Assembly (NCBI GenBank): GCA_943370145.1
Contig: CALRPY020000025.1
Coordinates: 1 to 61,945, forward strand
Source: Ga0077536 sp943370145
GTDB taxonomy: Bacteria > Pseudomonadota > Gammaproteobacteria > Ga0077536
Direction of reading: 5' to 3'
Length of the DNA stretch: 61,945 bases
Shown here: positions 37,000 to 45,563 of the stretch, piece after piece
Numbering within the stretch: position 1 is the stretch's first letter
How the letters are laid out: every line of letters starts with the position of its first letter
Notes under the pieces: model-generated
What the model saw: only the letters and a program-made list of their open reading frames with translations
Told to the model about the DNA's origin: nothing
Databases searched by the model: none
Translations under genes and position numbers: made by a program

Positions 37000-37827
37000 G
37001 GCCGCGCCTTCCTCGCGCATCAGGCGCATGACGTGCTTCTCCAGCTCGAGATAGCCGGGCGCGTCGTACAGCGCTTCCTTGGTCGTCAGGCGCGGCCCCT
37101 GCTTGAATGACGGCTGGAGGATTTCGCGCACCCGCCCGGGGTGCCGCGACAGGAATACGATGCGGTCGCCGAGGAACAGCGCCTCGTCGATGTCGTGCGT
37201 CACGATCAGGACCGTCATCGCCTCCTTCGACACGACGTCGAGCAGCAACTCCTGCATCTGCCAGCGGGTCTCCGCGTCCAGCGCGCCGAACGGTTCATCC
37301 ATCAGCAGCAGGCGCGGATAGTTGGCGAGGGCGCGGGCCAGGGCGACCCGCTGGCGCATGCCGCCGGACAGCTGGTCCGGGTAGGCGTCGCGGAACGCGT
37401 CGAGCTTCACGCGCTCGATGAAGTAATCCGCCGTGCCCTCCTTGATCGACAGCGTCTCACCGTTCACGCGCAGGCCGTACTCGACGTTCTCGCGCACCGT
37501 CAGCCACGGGAACGAGGTGTAGCTCTGGAACACCATCCCGCGGTCGCGGCTCGGCCCCACCACCGGCGTGCCGGACAGTGCGATGACGCCCTCGCTGGGG
37601 CGGTCGAGGCCCGCCGCCATGCGCAGCAGGGTCGATTTGCCGCAGCCGGACGGGCCGAGCAGCACGCACACCTCACGCTCGGCGACGTCGAAGCTGACCC
37701 TGTCGATTGCCCGCAGGCGCTTGCCCCCGCGCTGCGCGTAATCCCTGCTGACTTCGTGGAAGCTGAGGAATTCAGGGTCGCCCATCGGGCGACCCTGCTC
37801 CAGCGTGGCGGATTCCAGCGGCATCAT
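36988..37827 (-). CDS. NitT/TauT-family ABC transporter ATPase (SsuB/TauB-like)
   Basis: The 279-residue ATPase shows Walker A LLGPSGCGKSTLLRM, the Q-loop in GMVFQSYTSFPWLTV, signature LSGGMRQRVALARAL, and Walker B RLLLMDEPFGALD, the pattern of nitrate, sulfonate and taurine importers. It is the last gene of a minus-strand cluster whose order is permease (41018), Rieske oxygenase (40146), binding protein (38902), ATPase. In-frame ATGs at 37827, 37824 and 37785 are all possible starts, and none has a strong ribosome site. Confidence 0.9.
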   Translation of the reverse strand: MMPLESATLEQGRPMGDPEFLSFHEVSRDYAQRGGKRLRAIDRVSFDVAEREVCVLLGPSGCGKSTLLRMAAGLDRPSEGVIALSGTPVVGPSRDRGMVFQSYTSFPWLTVRENVEYGLRVNGETLSIKEGTADYFIERVKLDAFRDAYPDQLSGGMRQRVALARALANYPRLLLMDEPFGALDAETRWQMQELLLDVVSKEAMTVLIVTHDIDEALFLGDRIVFLSRHPGRVREILQPSFKQGPRLTTKEALYDAPGYLELEKHVMRLMREEGAASHE

Positions 37828-37846
37828 GGCTGTATTCCGCGCCCGC

Positions 37847-38902
37847 TCAAGGTTGCGCCGATGCCGCGGCTTTCAGCGGCCCGAGCTCGATGCCGGCTTC
37901 CGGTGGCAACTTCTCCTTCATCAGGCCGAACTTGATCCACCACTCGTTGGTCAGCGCCCAGTGGTCCTGGATCCCGTTGCTGCTGCCGATGGGCGGCGCA
38001 CCGTCGCGCACGCGCATGAAGCGCGCGGCCTCGTCGAGGTCGAAGACCCAGATGCCGATCGGGTTGGGCTTGCCGTCCTTGCCGATCACGAGTTCCACGT
38101 CCGCGACCGGAAACTTCAGGTGCTTGGCGATGATTGCGTTGCCTTCCGCCGGGTTCTTCTTCCAGTAGTCGACCGCCTTGAACCAGGCCTTCATCGCGAG
38201 GCCGGCGAGCTCGGGCTTGTCCTTGATGAAGCCCTCCGTCATGTACATGCCGTCGCCGAGCAGCGCGGTGCTCTTCCAGTAGTCCTCGGCCGACGTGGTG
38301 ACCACGCGCGAACCCTTCAGGTTCTCGAGCACCTTGCCGCCGAACGGTTCCCAGAATTCGCCGGCCGCCACCTGGCCGCTGACCATCGCGCCGACCGCGT
38401 CGTCCATGATCACGTTGACGTACTGCACCTCATTGAACTTCACGCCGTTTTTCTCGAGCCAGATCCCCATGTAGATCTGGGTCAGCCCGCCCTCGAGCAC
38501 GGCGACCTTCTTGCCCTTGAGTTCGCTCGGGCTCTTGATATCCGGCGCAAGGATGATCTTGTCGGTGCCGATGGACGGGTTGGTGTAGGTGACGAACTTC
38601 ACCGGCACCTTCTGCTCGGCGGCGATCGGGCCGTACTCGACGGTGCTGGTGGTGATGTCGAGCTGGCCGGCGGACATCGCGCTGAAGCTCTGGTAAGGGT
38701 CCTCGATGATCTGGATATCCCAGTCGATCTCGGGCACGAGGTTCTTTTCCTGTGCGATATACCAGAAGCCGTAGCCCGGCCATGAGAACAGCGACACGCG
38801 AACCTTGTCCGCGGCGAGGGCCGGCAGCGTCACGGCGGCCAGGCCCAACGCCGCGACGACGCGCAGCAGGCGGGAACGTTTGGGAAGTCTTGAAGCACAC
38901 AT
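37847..38902 (-). CDS. NitT/TauT-family substrate-binding protein
   Basis: The 351-residue protein has a signal peptide (VVAALGLAAVTLPALAA) and then the NMT1/SsuA-like fold: VRVSLFSWPGYGFWYIAQEK, SFSAMSAGQLDITTSTVEYG, SELKGKKVAVLEGG, and MVSGQVAAGEFWEPF. It is periplasmic and delivers the ligand to the permease at 40155. The ligand cannot be read from sequence, but the cotranscribed Rieske oxygenase suggests a compound that is oxygenated once imported, such as an aromatic sulfonate or an N-substituted molecule. Confidence 0.9.
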   Translation of the reverse strand: MCASRLPKRSRLLRVVAALGLAAVTLPALAADKVRVSLFSWPGYGFWYIAQEKNLVPEIDWDIQIIEDPYQSFSAMSAGQLDITTSTVEYGPIAAEQKVPVKFVTYTNPSIGTDKIILAPDIKSPSELKGKKVAVLEGGLTQIYMGIWLEKNGVKFNEVQYVNVIMDDAVGAMVSGQVAAGEFWEPFGGKVLENLKGSRVVTTSAEDYWKSTALLGDGMYMTEGFIKDKPELAGLAMKAWFKAVDYWKKNPAEGNAIIAKHLKFPVADVELVIGKDGKPNPIGIWVFDLDEAARFMRVRDGAPPIGSSNGIQDHWALTNEWWIKFGLMKEKLPPEAGIELGPLKAAASAQP

Positions 38903-38937
38903 CGGTCTGAGTCTCCGGGTTGGACTGAAATCGGGGC

Positions 38938-40146
38938 TTATGCGAGCCGCTGCGCGAGGTAGCGCTGCACACGAAGAATCGGCTCCTCGAGCCGGCTGAG
39001 GGCGCCCTGCGCGTAGGCGCGCGAGCGCACGCCACGCTGCACGCCGCTGCACACGGCCATGTCCTCGAGGTGGAAGGCGATCGCCTCCTCCGCGGCGCGC
39101 GCGAGGCACTCGGCAAAATCCGGGGCCTGCGGCGCGTCCTTTGCGACGAGCATCGTGGTCAGCAGGCGGCAGGTGTCAGGGCCGGTGGGCAGCAGGCGAT
39201 ACCAGAAAGCCCGGTCCGGCGCGGTGAACATCAGGAACAGCGGCTGGCCCAGGAACACCCACCATTCGAGGTGGTCCTCGAGCGCCAGACCCGGAAAGGG
39301 CGTGAAGCCGGGCACGGGGCGGCCGGTCCGCAGCACTTCGTCCCGGATCTGCGCCGTCAGCGGCAGGTGAACGGCGAGCCAGTCGTCACCGCCGGCCGGA
39401 TCGGTCCAGCAGCCGAGCGCAGGCATCAGCGGCTGCAGCGTCGAACGGTGGGCGCCCATGTGGTGATAGGGCTCCATGAAGTTCTCGACCAGCACCTTCC
39501 AGTTGAAGGCGCAATCCCATTCGCGCTGCCACACCATGGTCGCGTCGCCGAGGCCGCACTTGCCGAGGTGGCCTGCCCCAAGGCCCGCATAGCGTTCGGC
39601 CACGGGGGCGGCACCGGCATCGAAATTCATGAACACGAAGCCCGCGAAGACCTCGCTGCGGAACTCGCGCAACCGCACCTCGTCGCGGGCGTGGCAACTC
39701 GAGCTCTGCATTTCCGGCGCGGCGAGCAGTTGGCCGCCCAGATCGTAGGTCCACAGGTGATAGGGGCAGCGGATCGCGGGCAGGTTGCCGCTGCAGGCAG
39801 GGTCCGCGTAACCGGGCGGCATCATGTCCATGCCGCGATGCTGGCATACGCGCGAAAGCACGCGGATACGATCGTCCTTGCCGCGCACGACGAGCAGCGG
39901 TTCGTCGAGCACGTCCAGTGCGATGAAGTCGCCGGCGCGCGGCAACTGCGAGACGTGCGCGAGCGGAAGCCACTCGCGCTCGAAGATCGCCGCGCGTTCG
40001 AGCGCATGGAAACCGGCATCGTCGTAACAGCCGGCCGGCAGCGCGCGCGCTTCGCCGAGCAGGGCCGAGGCATTTGCGCGCAGGCCGGCGCGGAGTTCGT
40101 CGAGGCGTGTAGCGGCCTTGACGCCGCGGGTCATGGGTTCATTCAT
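38938..40146 (-). CDS. Rieske-type ring-hydroxylating oxygenase, large subunit
   Basis: The 402-residue protein has a Rieske [2Fe-2S] domain (CQHRGMDMM and later RCPYHLWTYDLGG, giving the C-x-H and C-x2-H ligands) and a catalytic domain with mononuclear iron ligands in NWKVLVENFMEPYHHMGAH. Such enzymes need a ferredoxin or reductase partner, which is not encoded here. It sits between the permease and binding-protein genes of an importer. The permease TGA overlaps an in-frame GTG at 40158 (GTGA); the ATG at 40146 is the alternative, and I chose it because the family usually begins close to it. The substrate is unknown. Confidence 0.9.
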   Translation of the reverse strand: MNEPMTRGVKAATRLDELRAGLRANASALLGEARALPAGCYDDAGFHALERAAIFEREWLPLAHVSQLPRAGDFIALDVLDEPLLVVRGKDDRIRVLSRVCQHRGMDMMPPGYADPACSGNLPAIRCPYHLWTYDLGGQLLAAPEMQSSSCHARDEVRLREFRSEVFAGFVFMNFDAGAAPVAERYAGLGAGHLGKCGLGDATMVWQREWDCAFNWKVLVENFMEPYHHMGAHRSTLQPLMPALGCWTDPAGGDDWLAVHLPLTAQIRDEVLRTGRPVPGFTPFPGLALEDHLEWWVFLGQPLFLMFTAPDRAFWYRLLPTGPDTCRLLTTMLVAKDAPQAPDFAECLARAAEEAIAFHLEDMAVCSGVQRGVRSRAYAQGALSRLEEPILRVQRYLAQRLA

Positions 40147-40154
40147 CGGGGCAT

Positions 40155-41018
40155 TCACCGGTGATAGCGCAGGTAGGGGAAGGCGATGCGGCGGATCAGG
40201 CGGAACGCGCCGTCGCAGGCGAGCCCGAGCACGCCGATCACGACGATGCCGGCCATGATTTCGTCGACGTGCACGAAACGCTTGGCGCGCATCATCATCG
40301 CGCCGATCCCGTCGGTCGTGGCGACGATCTCGGCAACGACCAGGTAAGTCCAGCCGACCGCCAGCATCTGGCGCAGCGTGTCCAGGTAGGCGGGCAGGCT
40401 CGCGCGCAGCACGATGGTCCACAGGATCTGGCGGCGGTTCGCGCCGAGCGTGCGCGCCGTCTCAATCAGTTCGGTGCGCACGGCCAGCGTGTTGTCCATC
40501 AGCAGCGTGATCAGGAAGAACACCACGCCGACGAGCAGCAGCGCTATCTTCTGGCCCTCACCGGCGCCCAGCCACATCAGGAACAGCGGGATGAATGCGG
40601 TTGCCGGCAGGTAGCGGAAGCCCGCGAGCAGCGGATTGAGCAGTGCGGCGACGCCGGCGAAGGCGCCCATCAGCATGCCGAGCGGCAGGGCGATCGCCGC
40701 GGCGAGCCCGAAGCTGAGCATGATGCGCAGGAAGCTGGCCCAGACGTCGGCTGCGAAATTCTGCTCGGTGAACAGGCGCCACAGCGCGCGCGCGACGTCG
40801 GTCGGTGGTGGAAACAGCTGCCTTGGTACGCCGTCGCTGGTGCCGGCGATCTGCCACGCGGCGATGAACATTGCGGCGCCGGCGATGCCGAGCAGCAGTC
40901 CTGTCCGTGGCTGGAGGGTCTGTTTGAAATCGAACCACGGCTCACGCGGCTTCGCCCGCGCACTGGGCGGCGTGCGCGTCGGCGTGGTGCGGAGGGTGTG
41001 GCTGCTCGAGACTGTCAT
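40155..41018 (-). CDS. NitT/TauT-family ABC transporter permease
   Basis: The 287-residue permease has about six membrane helices and the SsuC/TauC-type pattern: LLGIAGAAMFIAAWQIAG, FPPPTDVARALWRLF, and the EAA loop ELIETARTLGANRRQILWTIV near residue 190. It is the first gene of the importer-oxygenase cluster. The start at 41018 (MTVSSSHTL) is tentative, since an in-frame ATG lies at 41042 and neither has a clear ribosome site. Confidence 0.88.
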   Translation of the reverse strand: MTVSSSHTLRTTPTRTPPSARAKPREPWFDFKQTLQPRTGLLLGIAGAAMFIAAWQIAGTSDGVPRQLFPPPTDVARALWRLFTEQNFAADVWASFLRIMLSFGLAAAIALPLGMLMGAFAGVAALLNPLLAGFRYLPATAFIPLFLMWLGAGEGQKIALLLVGVVFFLITLLMDNTLAVRTELIETARTLGANRRQILWTIVLRASLPAYLDTLRQMLAVGWTYLVVAEIVATTDGIGAMMMRAKRFVHVDEIMAGIVVIGVLGLACDGAFRLIRRIAFPYLRYHR

Positions 41019-41376
41019 GGGGCTTCGATCGCGCGCTTGCATGGACTCTGGGATGTACAGGGCAAACGCTGTGCCATGACGTGCCGGGAGCTCAGGCGAG
41101 TTGCAGGGTGCAGGCCGCACGGGCGTGCGAGGGCACGGTGATTCGACCCGAATGTGCACACGCCTCAGTCACTTGTGGGCAGACTGCGCCGCGCCGCCGG
41201 TACATCGGGCACGGAGGCGCCATCATCGGCGAGCAGGGGCGACCATAGACGTGGCCGAGGAGCGCCCGGCTGCCTGTCACCGGACTGCGCGCACGGCCTG
41301 CACCGAAACGGAAGCGCGCGCGTCGTCATGGGGCGGGCAGCCCGACCGTGCCGCGCTTCCCGTACACTACGCAGCG
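41019..41376. other. Intergenic stretch upstream of the MATE gene
   Basis: These 358 bases separate the divergent importer cluster and the MATE gene. The sequence is as GC-rich as its surroundings. I found no clear promoter, riboswitch-like structure or small gene in it; part may be the 5' end of the MATE gene if a start upstream of 41377 is used. Confidence 0.4.
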
Positions 41377-42765
41377 GTGAATTCACCCCTCGACATCCCC
41401 ATCGAACAGCCGCCCGTCTCCCGGGACCTGCGGGCGATCGCGCTGGTCGGATGGCCGCTGATCCTCAACAACCTGTTCAGCATCGGCGTCAATGTCGCCG
41501 ACACCCTGATGGTCGGTCGCCTGGGCGCGACACAGCTTGCCGCGCTGTCGATCGGCTCCAGTCTCTGGATCGGGATCTTCCTGGCCGGCCTCGGTGTGAT
41601 CATGGCGCTGGGTCCGACGGTCGCGCAGCACTACGGCGCGCAACGCCTGCTCGACATCGGCCATGACACGCGCCAGGCGATGTGGCTGGCGCTCGGCATC
41701 TCGACGCTCGTGATCCTGGTCATGCACAACGTTGCGCCGCTGCTCTCCACGCTCGGCATCGAGGCCGAGGTGGCGGAACTCGCCCAGGGCTACCTGCGGG
41801 CGCTGTCCATCGGCGTCCCGGGCTATTACCTCTATCACGTGATGCGCCAGATGAACGAAGGGATCGGACGCACGGTGCCGATCATGGTCGTGATGGGGAT
41901 CGCGCTGGCTGCCAACGTCGCACTCAGTTACGTGTTCATCTTCGGCGTCTTCGGCGCGCCGCAGCTCGGCGCCGTCGGCGGCGGTCTGGGCAGCGGCATC
42001 ACCTACTGGCTGATGTTCGCGATGATCGCCGCCTACGTGCATCGCGCGCCAGGCTATGCGGCCCTCGCGCTGTGGCGTCGCTTCGAGGCGCCGCAGTGGC
42101 ATACGCTGCGCCGGCTGATCGGACTGGGTGGCCCCATCGGCCTGTCGCTGATGATGCAGGCGGGCCTGTTCACGACCCTCGCGCTGCTGATGGGCACGCT
42201 CGGCAAGACCTATGCCGCTGCACACCAGATCGCGCTGAACTATGCCGGGCTCGTGTTCATGGTGCCCCTCGGGCTCGCCTTCGCCACCGCCGTGCTCGTC
42301 GGGCAGCACATGGGGCGGGGCTTGCCTGCGCGGGCGCGCCGCATCGGCTACACGGGCATTGCGCTGTGCGGAAGCATCGCGGCGACGGTCGGTGTCATCA
42401 CGTATTTCATTGCGCCGTGGATCGCCCGCGTCTACACCAGCGATGCGGCGGTCGTCGCGCTCGCCACTTCGCTGCTCGGCATTTCCGCGGTGCTGCAGGC
42501 CGGCGACGGCACCCAGAGCGCGGCGGCGGGCGCCCTGCGCGGCCTCAAGGACACCAAGGTGCCGATGCTGATCAACGGCCTGATCTACTGGGGCATCGGC
42601 TTCGTGCTGGCCTATGGCCTCGGCATCCGCGCCGGGTTCGGCGCGGTCGGCATCTGGATGGGACTCGCCAGCGCGCTGTGCGTCGCGGCGGTGGTGCTGA
42701 GCCTGCGTTTCCGCGCGGTGATCCGACGGCACGTGCGCGCCGCCGGTTCATTGCCGCACAACTGA
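41377..42765 (+). CDS. MATE family efflux transporter (NorM-like)
   Basis: The 462-residue protein has twelve hydrophobic segments in the two-lobe MATE arrangement. The first helix region IALVGWPLILNNLFSIGVNV and the loop DTLMVGRLGATQLAALSIG are family hallmarks, and VPLGLAFATAVLVGQHMGRG marks the second lobe. MATE proteins export cationic drugs or metabolites with Na+ or H+. The GTG start at 41377 gives the usual length; the frame is open upstream, but those residues are arginine-rich and non-conserved. No regulator is adjacent. Confidence 0.88.
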   Translation: MNSPLDIPIEQPPVSRDLRAIALVGWPLILNNLFSIGVNVADTLMVGRLGATQLAALSIGSSLWIGIFLAGLGVIMALGPTVAQHYGAQRLLDIGHDTRQAMWLALGISTLVILVMHNVAPLLSTLGIEAEVAELAQGYLRALSIGVPGYYLYHVMRQMNEGIGRTVPIMVVMGIALAANVALSYVFIFGVFGAPQLGAVGGGLGSGITYWLMFAMIAAYVHRAPGYAALALWRRFEAPQWHTLRRLIGLGGPIGLSLMMQAGLFTTLALLMGTLGKTYAAAHQIALNYAGLVFMVPLGLAFATAVLVGQHMGRGLPARARRIGYTGIALCGSIAATVGVITYFIAPWIARVYTSDAAVVALATSLLGISAVLQAGDGTQSAAAGALRGLKDTKVPMLINGLIYWGIGFVLAYGLGIRAGFGAVGIWMGLASALCVAAVVLSLRFRAVIRRHVRAAGSLPHN

Positions 42766-42815
42766 AGCCTGCGCCAATCGTATCGCGTCGTTCGCGCGTC
42801 CGGCGTCGGTTTTGC

Positions 42816-43007
42816 CGACGAGAACGCAGAGAACACCGAGGGGGGATTGAAGCGGGGCTTGCCATCCGCAGGGCACCGCCGCCTCGGAAGCGCAGACGCC
42901 AAATCAATTTCTTCTCAGTGCTCTCCGTGTCCTCCGTGGTGAAACCAGACCTTCATGCAGGACAGGACTAACCGATTTACCACGGAGGACACGGAGAGCA
43001 CTGAGAC
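42816..43007. repeat. Composite 9-mer inverted-repeat element, copy 1 (incomplete)
   Basis: Three boxes of three 9-nt units are present: a plus box at 42816-42842 (ending CACCGAGGG), a minus box at 42912-42938, and a plus box at 42981-43007 (CACGGAGGA, CACGGAGAG, CACTGAGAC). The second and third boxes are complementary over about 27 bases and form a hairpin around a 42-base spacer. The fourth, closing minus box found in the other copies is absent. Confidence 0.85.
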
Positions 43008-43070
43008 GTAGAGTGATGACATGCGCCGTGGCACAAGCATGTGACTCACGGCCGGTACTCACCCAATGGG

Positions 43071-43107
43071 AGAAAAGGTGTCAGATTTCAAATCTGACAC
43101 CTTTTCT
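43071..43107. repeat. 37-nt perfect palindrome, copy 1
   Basis: Two 18-base arms (starting AGAAAAGGTGTCAGATTT) are perfectly complementary around a single central C. An identical copy lies at 61800-61836. Both are in gene-free stretches. Confidence 0.9.
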
Positions 43108-43152
43108 CGGCTAAGCGCATCGCCGCGCCCGCGAGCCAGGCGTCGGTTTTGC

Positions 43153-43434
43153 CACCGAGAACACAGAGAACACCGAGGGGGGGGATGGATTTGGCGCGTG
43201 CCGCCTGCAGGGCTGGACCGCTGTGGCGGCGCATACCCCAAGATTTCTTTTCTTCTCTGTGCTCCCCGTGTTGCTCGGTGGTGATACCAGACTTTTCAGC
43301 GCGAAAAGACGCTGCCATTTGCAACTGAGAGCACGGGGCAGAAGGATGAGGGCGTGTGCCCAGGCACCGGCAGTCGCCTGCGGCCGGCATCCATCCATTC
43401 AATCTCCCCCTCGGTGTTCTCTGTGTTCTCGGTG
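43153..43434. repeat. Composite 9-mer inverted-repeat element, copy 2 (complete)
   Basis: The order is plus box 43153-43179 (CACCGAGAA, CACAGAGAA, CACCGAGGG), minus box 43253-43280, a degenerate plus box around 43320-43346, and minus box 43408-43434. The outer boxes are complementary over the whole 27 bases and continue into flanking sequence (GGGGATGG facing CCATCC). The apical part between the inner boxes resembles that of copy 3 (CGAAAAGACGC here, CGACAAGACGC there). Confidence 0.85.
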
Positions 43435-43462
43435 GCAAAAAAACGCCGGCCGCCAGCGAGAC

Positions 43463-44635
43463 TCAGCCTTTCTGGAGAATCGAGCGTCCAAGCGCCCAGC
43501 GGTGCACTTCCGACGGGCCGTCGTAGAGGCGGAAGGCGCGGATGTTGCGGTAGATGCGTGCGATCGGCGTGTCGTTGCTGGAGCCGATCCCGCCCAGCAC
43601 CTGCAGCGAGCGGTCGACGACGGCGGACAGGCGCTCCGAACAGAACACCTTGCACATGCTGGTCTCTTCGCGCGCTTCGGCGCCCTGGTCGAGCAGCCAG
43701 GCGGCGTGGCGGACGGCGAGCCGGCAGTGGTGCATGTCCATCAGGTTATCGGCGAGCATGAAGCTCACGCCCTCGTGTTCGCCTATCGGCTTGCCGAAGG
43801 CCGTGCGCCAGCGCGCGTGGGCGACCGCGATGTCGTGGCAGCGCTGGGCGGCGCCCAGCCAGCGCATGCAGTGGGTCAGGCGCGCGGGACACAGGCGCAC
43901 CTGCGCATAGCGGAAGCCCTTGCCGATCTCGCCGAGGATGCGATCGCGGCTGACGCGCACCTGGTCGAGCGCGATCTCGCTGTGGCCGCCCTGGAACATG
44001 TCGTCGAGCATGTCGAGCTGGCGGACCTCGCCGAGTCCCGGCGTGCCGGCGTCGACGACGAACATCGTCGCGCCGAGCTTCTGGCCGTCGCCGTCCAGCG
44101 TCTGCGCCATGACAATGTGGAAGGCCGCGTCGCGGAAGGTCGTGATCAGCCACTTGCGGCCCGTGATCAGGAAGTCGTCGCCATCCGGCACCGCGGTGGT
44201 CCGCATCTGGTTCGGATCGGCGCCGGCGCCGTTGTCGGGTTCGGTGACCGCGAAGGTGGACTTCTGGCTGCCGTCGACCAGCGGGCGCAGCCAGCGCTCC
44301 TTCTGCGCCGGCGTCGCGATCCGGTCGAGCATGTAGTGATCGCCTTCGCCCGGCATCACGTTCAGCGCGATCGGGCCGAGCAGCGAATAGCCCGCCGCCT
44401 CGAGCAGCACGGCCTGTCCCTGGTGGTCGAGCCCGCCACCGCCGAACTCGACCGGCGCATGCAGCGACCACAGGCCGGCTTTCTTGCCGCGCGCCTGCAG
44501 TTCGCGACAGAGCTCCCGGGATGGCCCGTGCGCGGTCTGCCGCGGGTCCTGCTCGAGCGGTATGACCTCCTGTTCGATGAATTCGCGAATGCGCGCCTGC
44601 AGCGCCGTCAGTTCGGGCGACAAACCATAGTTCAT
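43463..44635 (-). CDS. Acyl-CoA dehydrogenase (ACAD10/11-like)
   Basis: This FAD enzyme oxidises an acyl-CoA to the 2-enoyl-CoA. The 390-residue protein has the N-terminal helical domain, the FAD-binding TFAVTEPDNGAGADPNQM and KWLITTFRDAAFHIVMAQ, and in the C-terminal domain RTAFGKPIGEHEGVSFMLAD, LQVLGGIGSSND, and the catalytic-base region LYDGPSEVHRWALGRSIL, the form typical of ACAD11-like members. The start MNYGLSPEL at 44635 is favoured over 44695. It is divergent from the DUF3047 gene with only 15 bases between the start codons, and its 3' end abuts repeat copy 2. Confidence 0.9.
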   Translation of the reverse strand: MNYGLSPELTALQARIREFIEQEVIPLEQDPRQTAHGPSRELCRELQARGKKAGLWSLHAPVEFGGGGLDHQGQAVLLEAAGYSLLGPIALNVMPGEGDHYMLDRIATPAQKERWLRPLVDGSQKSTFAVTEPDNGAGADPNQMRTTAVPDGDDFLITGRKWLITTFRDAAFHIVMAQTLDGDGQKLGATMFVVDAGTPGLGEVRQLDMLDDMFQGGHSEIALDQVRVSRDRILGEIGKGFRYAQVRLCPARLTHCMRWLGAAQRCHDIAVAHARWRTAFGKPIGEHEGVSFMLADNLMDMHHCRLAVRHAAWLLDQGAEAREETSMCKVFCSERLSAVVDRSLQVLGGIGSSNDTPIARIYRNIRAFRLYDGPSEVHRWALGRSILQKG

Positions 44636-44650
44636 GTAAGGTCTTCCATC

Positions 44651-45400
44651 ATGAAACGAGCCCGGACTATAGAACGATTGCGATGGCCGCGGCACGCGCT
44701 GTTCGGCCTGTGCTGCCTGCTGAGCCTGCGGGCCACCGCCGATGCACCGCAGCCGACCGCCTTCTCCTCCCAGGCGCCGGGTTCGGCAATCGTCGGCTGG
44801 GAAAAGCTCAAGCCCGCGCAGGGCGCGCCTGACACCCGCTACGTGCTGGTCGAGGACGGTGGGCGGGTGGTGGTCCGGGCGGATGCCGAGGCCGCGATGT
44901 CAGGCCTGCTTTTCGGGTTTGGCGGCGTGCCGGCGCGTCCTGGCATCCTGCGCTGGCGCTGGAAGGTCGCGGCGCCGCTGCGCACCGCCGATCTCGCGAC
45001 ACGCGCTGGCGACGATTACGTGGCCCGTGTGTATGTGCTGTTCGATTATCCGCGCGCGCGCCTGCCCATGGCGACGCGGGCACGACTCCGTCTGCTGGAA
45101 TTGCTGCATGGCCAGCGGCTGCCGGCCGCGGCCTTGAACTACGTGTGGGACAACCGGCATCCGGTCGGCACGCTGCGCGCCAATGCCTATTCCGAGCGTG
45201 TGCGGATGTTCGTCGTGGAGAGTGGTGCGGCACGCGCCGGCCGCTGGGTCGAAGAGGCGCGCGACCTGCGCGCTGACTTCAGGCAGGCCTTCGGCGAAGA
45301 GGCGCCACCGGTCATCGGCATCGCGATCGCGACGGACACGGACAATACGGGTGAGACCGCCCGCGCCTGGTTCGGGGACCTTCGTCTCGACGTCGATTGA
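44651..45400 (+). CDS. DUF3047 family exported protein
   Basis: The 249-residue protein starts with a signal peptide (HALFGLCCLLSLRATA) and matches DUF3047: GWEKLKPAQGAPDTRYVLVED, LRWRWKVAAPLRTADLATRAGDDYVARVYVLFD, LNYVWDNRHPVGT, and the C-terminal IGIAIATDTDNTGETARAWFGDL. The last block is the family hallmark and suggests a metal or carbohydrate-type beta sandwich, but the function of the family is unknown. The start at 44651 is 15 bases from the divergent acyl-CoA dehydrogenase start. Confidence 0.85.
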   Translation: MKRARTIERLRWPRHALFGLCCLLSLRATADAPQPTAFSSQAPGSAIVGWEKLKPAQGAPDTRYVLVEDGGRVVVRADAEAAMSGLLFGFGGVPARPGILRWRWKVAAPLRTADLATRAGDDYVARVYVLFDYPRARLPMATRARLRLLELLHGQRLPAAALNYVWDNRHPVGTLRANAYSERVRMFVVESGAARAGRWVEEARDLRADFRQAFGEEAPPVIGIAIATDTDNTGETARAWFGDLRLDVD

Positions 45401-45500
45401 ACGTCCGCCAGCTTGCGGCGCGCCTGCCCGCTCGCCTACCGTGAGGCCACACGGGCGCGTGGGCCCGGGCCATCCAGCGCAAACGAAGGGAGCGACGACG

Positions 45501-45563
45501 ATGAATCACGAGAAGGTCTGGCAGGCGACAGGGGCGCGCACGAACACGGGGCGACTGACGTGA
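45501..45563 (+). CDS. Putative 20-residue leader peptide
   Basis: A short frame from ATG 45501 encodes MNHEKVWQATG and nine further residues, preceded by GGGAG at normal spacing. Its TGA overlaps the GTG start of the SDR gene as GTGA, a layout typical of translational coupling. It may be a leader that opens the SDR start, or the remnant of a longer gene. No homology is recognised. Confidence 0.3.
   Translation: MNHEKVWQATGARTNTGRLT

Larger units (their letters stand above)
42766..43462. other. Gene-free convergent gap filled with repeats
   Basis: Nearly 700 bases between the MATE stop and the acyl-CoA dehydrogenase stop carry no credible gene. They hold one partial and one complete composite inverted-repeat element and a 37-nt palindrome, listed separately. 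Confidence 0.85.

Noticed and set aside
42816..43434. CRISPR array suggested by regularly spaced short repeats
   Set aside because: The repeats are in alternating orientation, have a 9-base internal period and variable spacing, and there are no cas genes.
43223..43438. Small proteins containing EHREHRGG or TEDTESTE-like strings in the repeat gaps
   Set aside because: These are translations of the 9-mer repeats on either strand, not genes.
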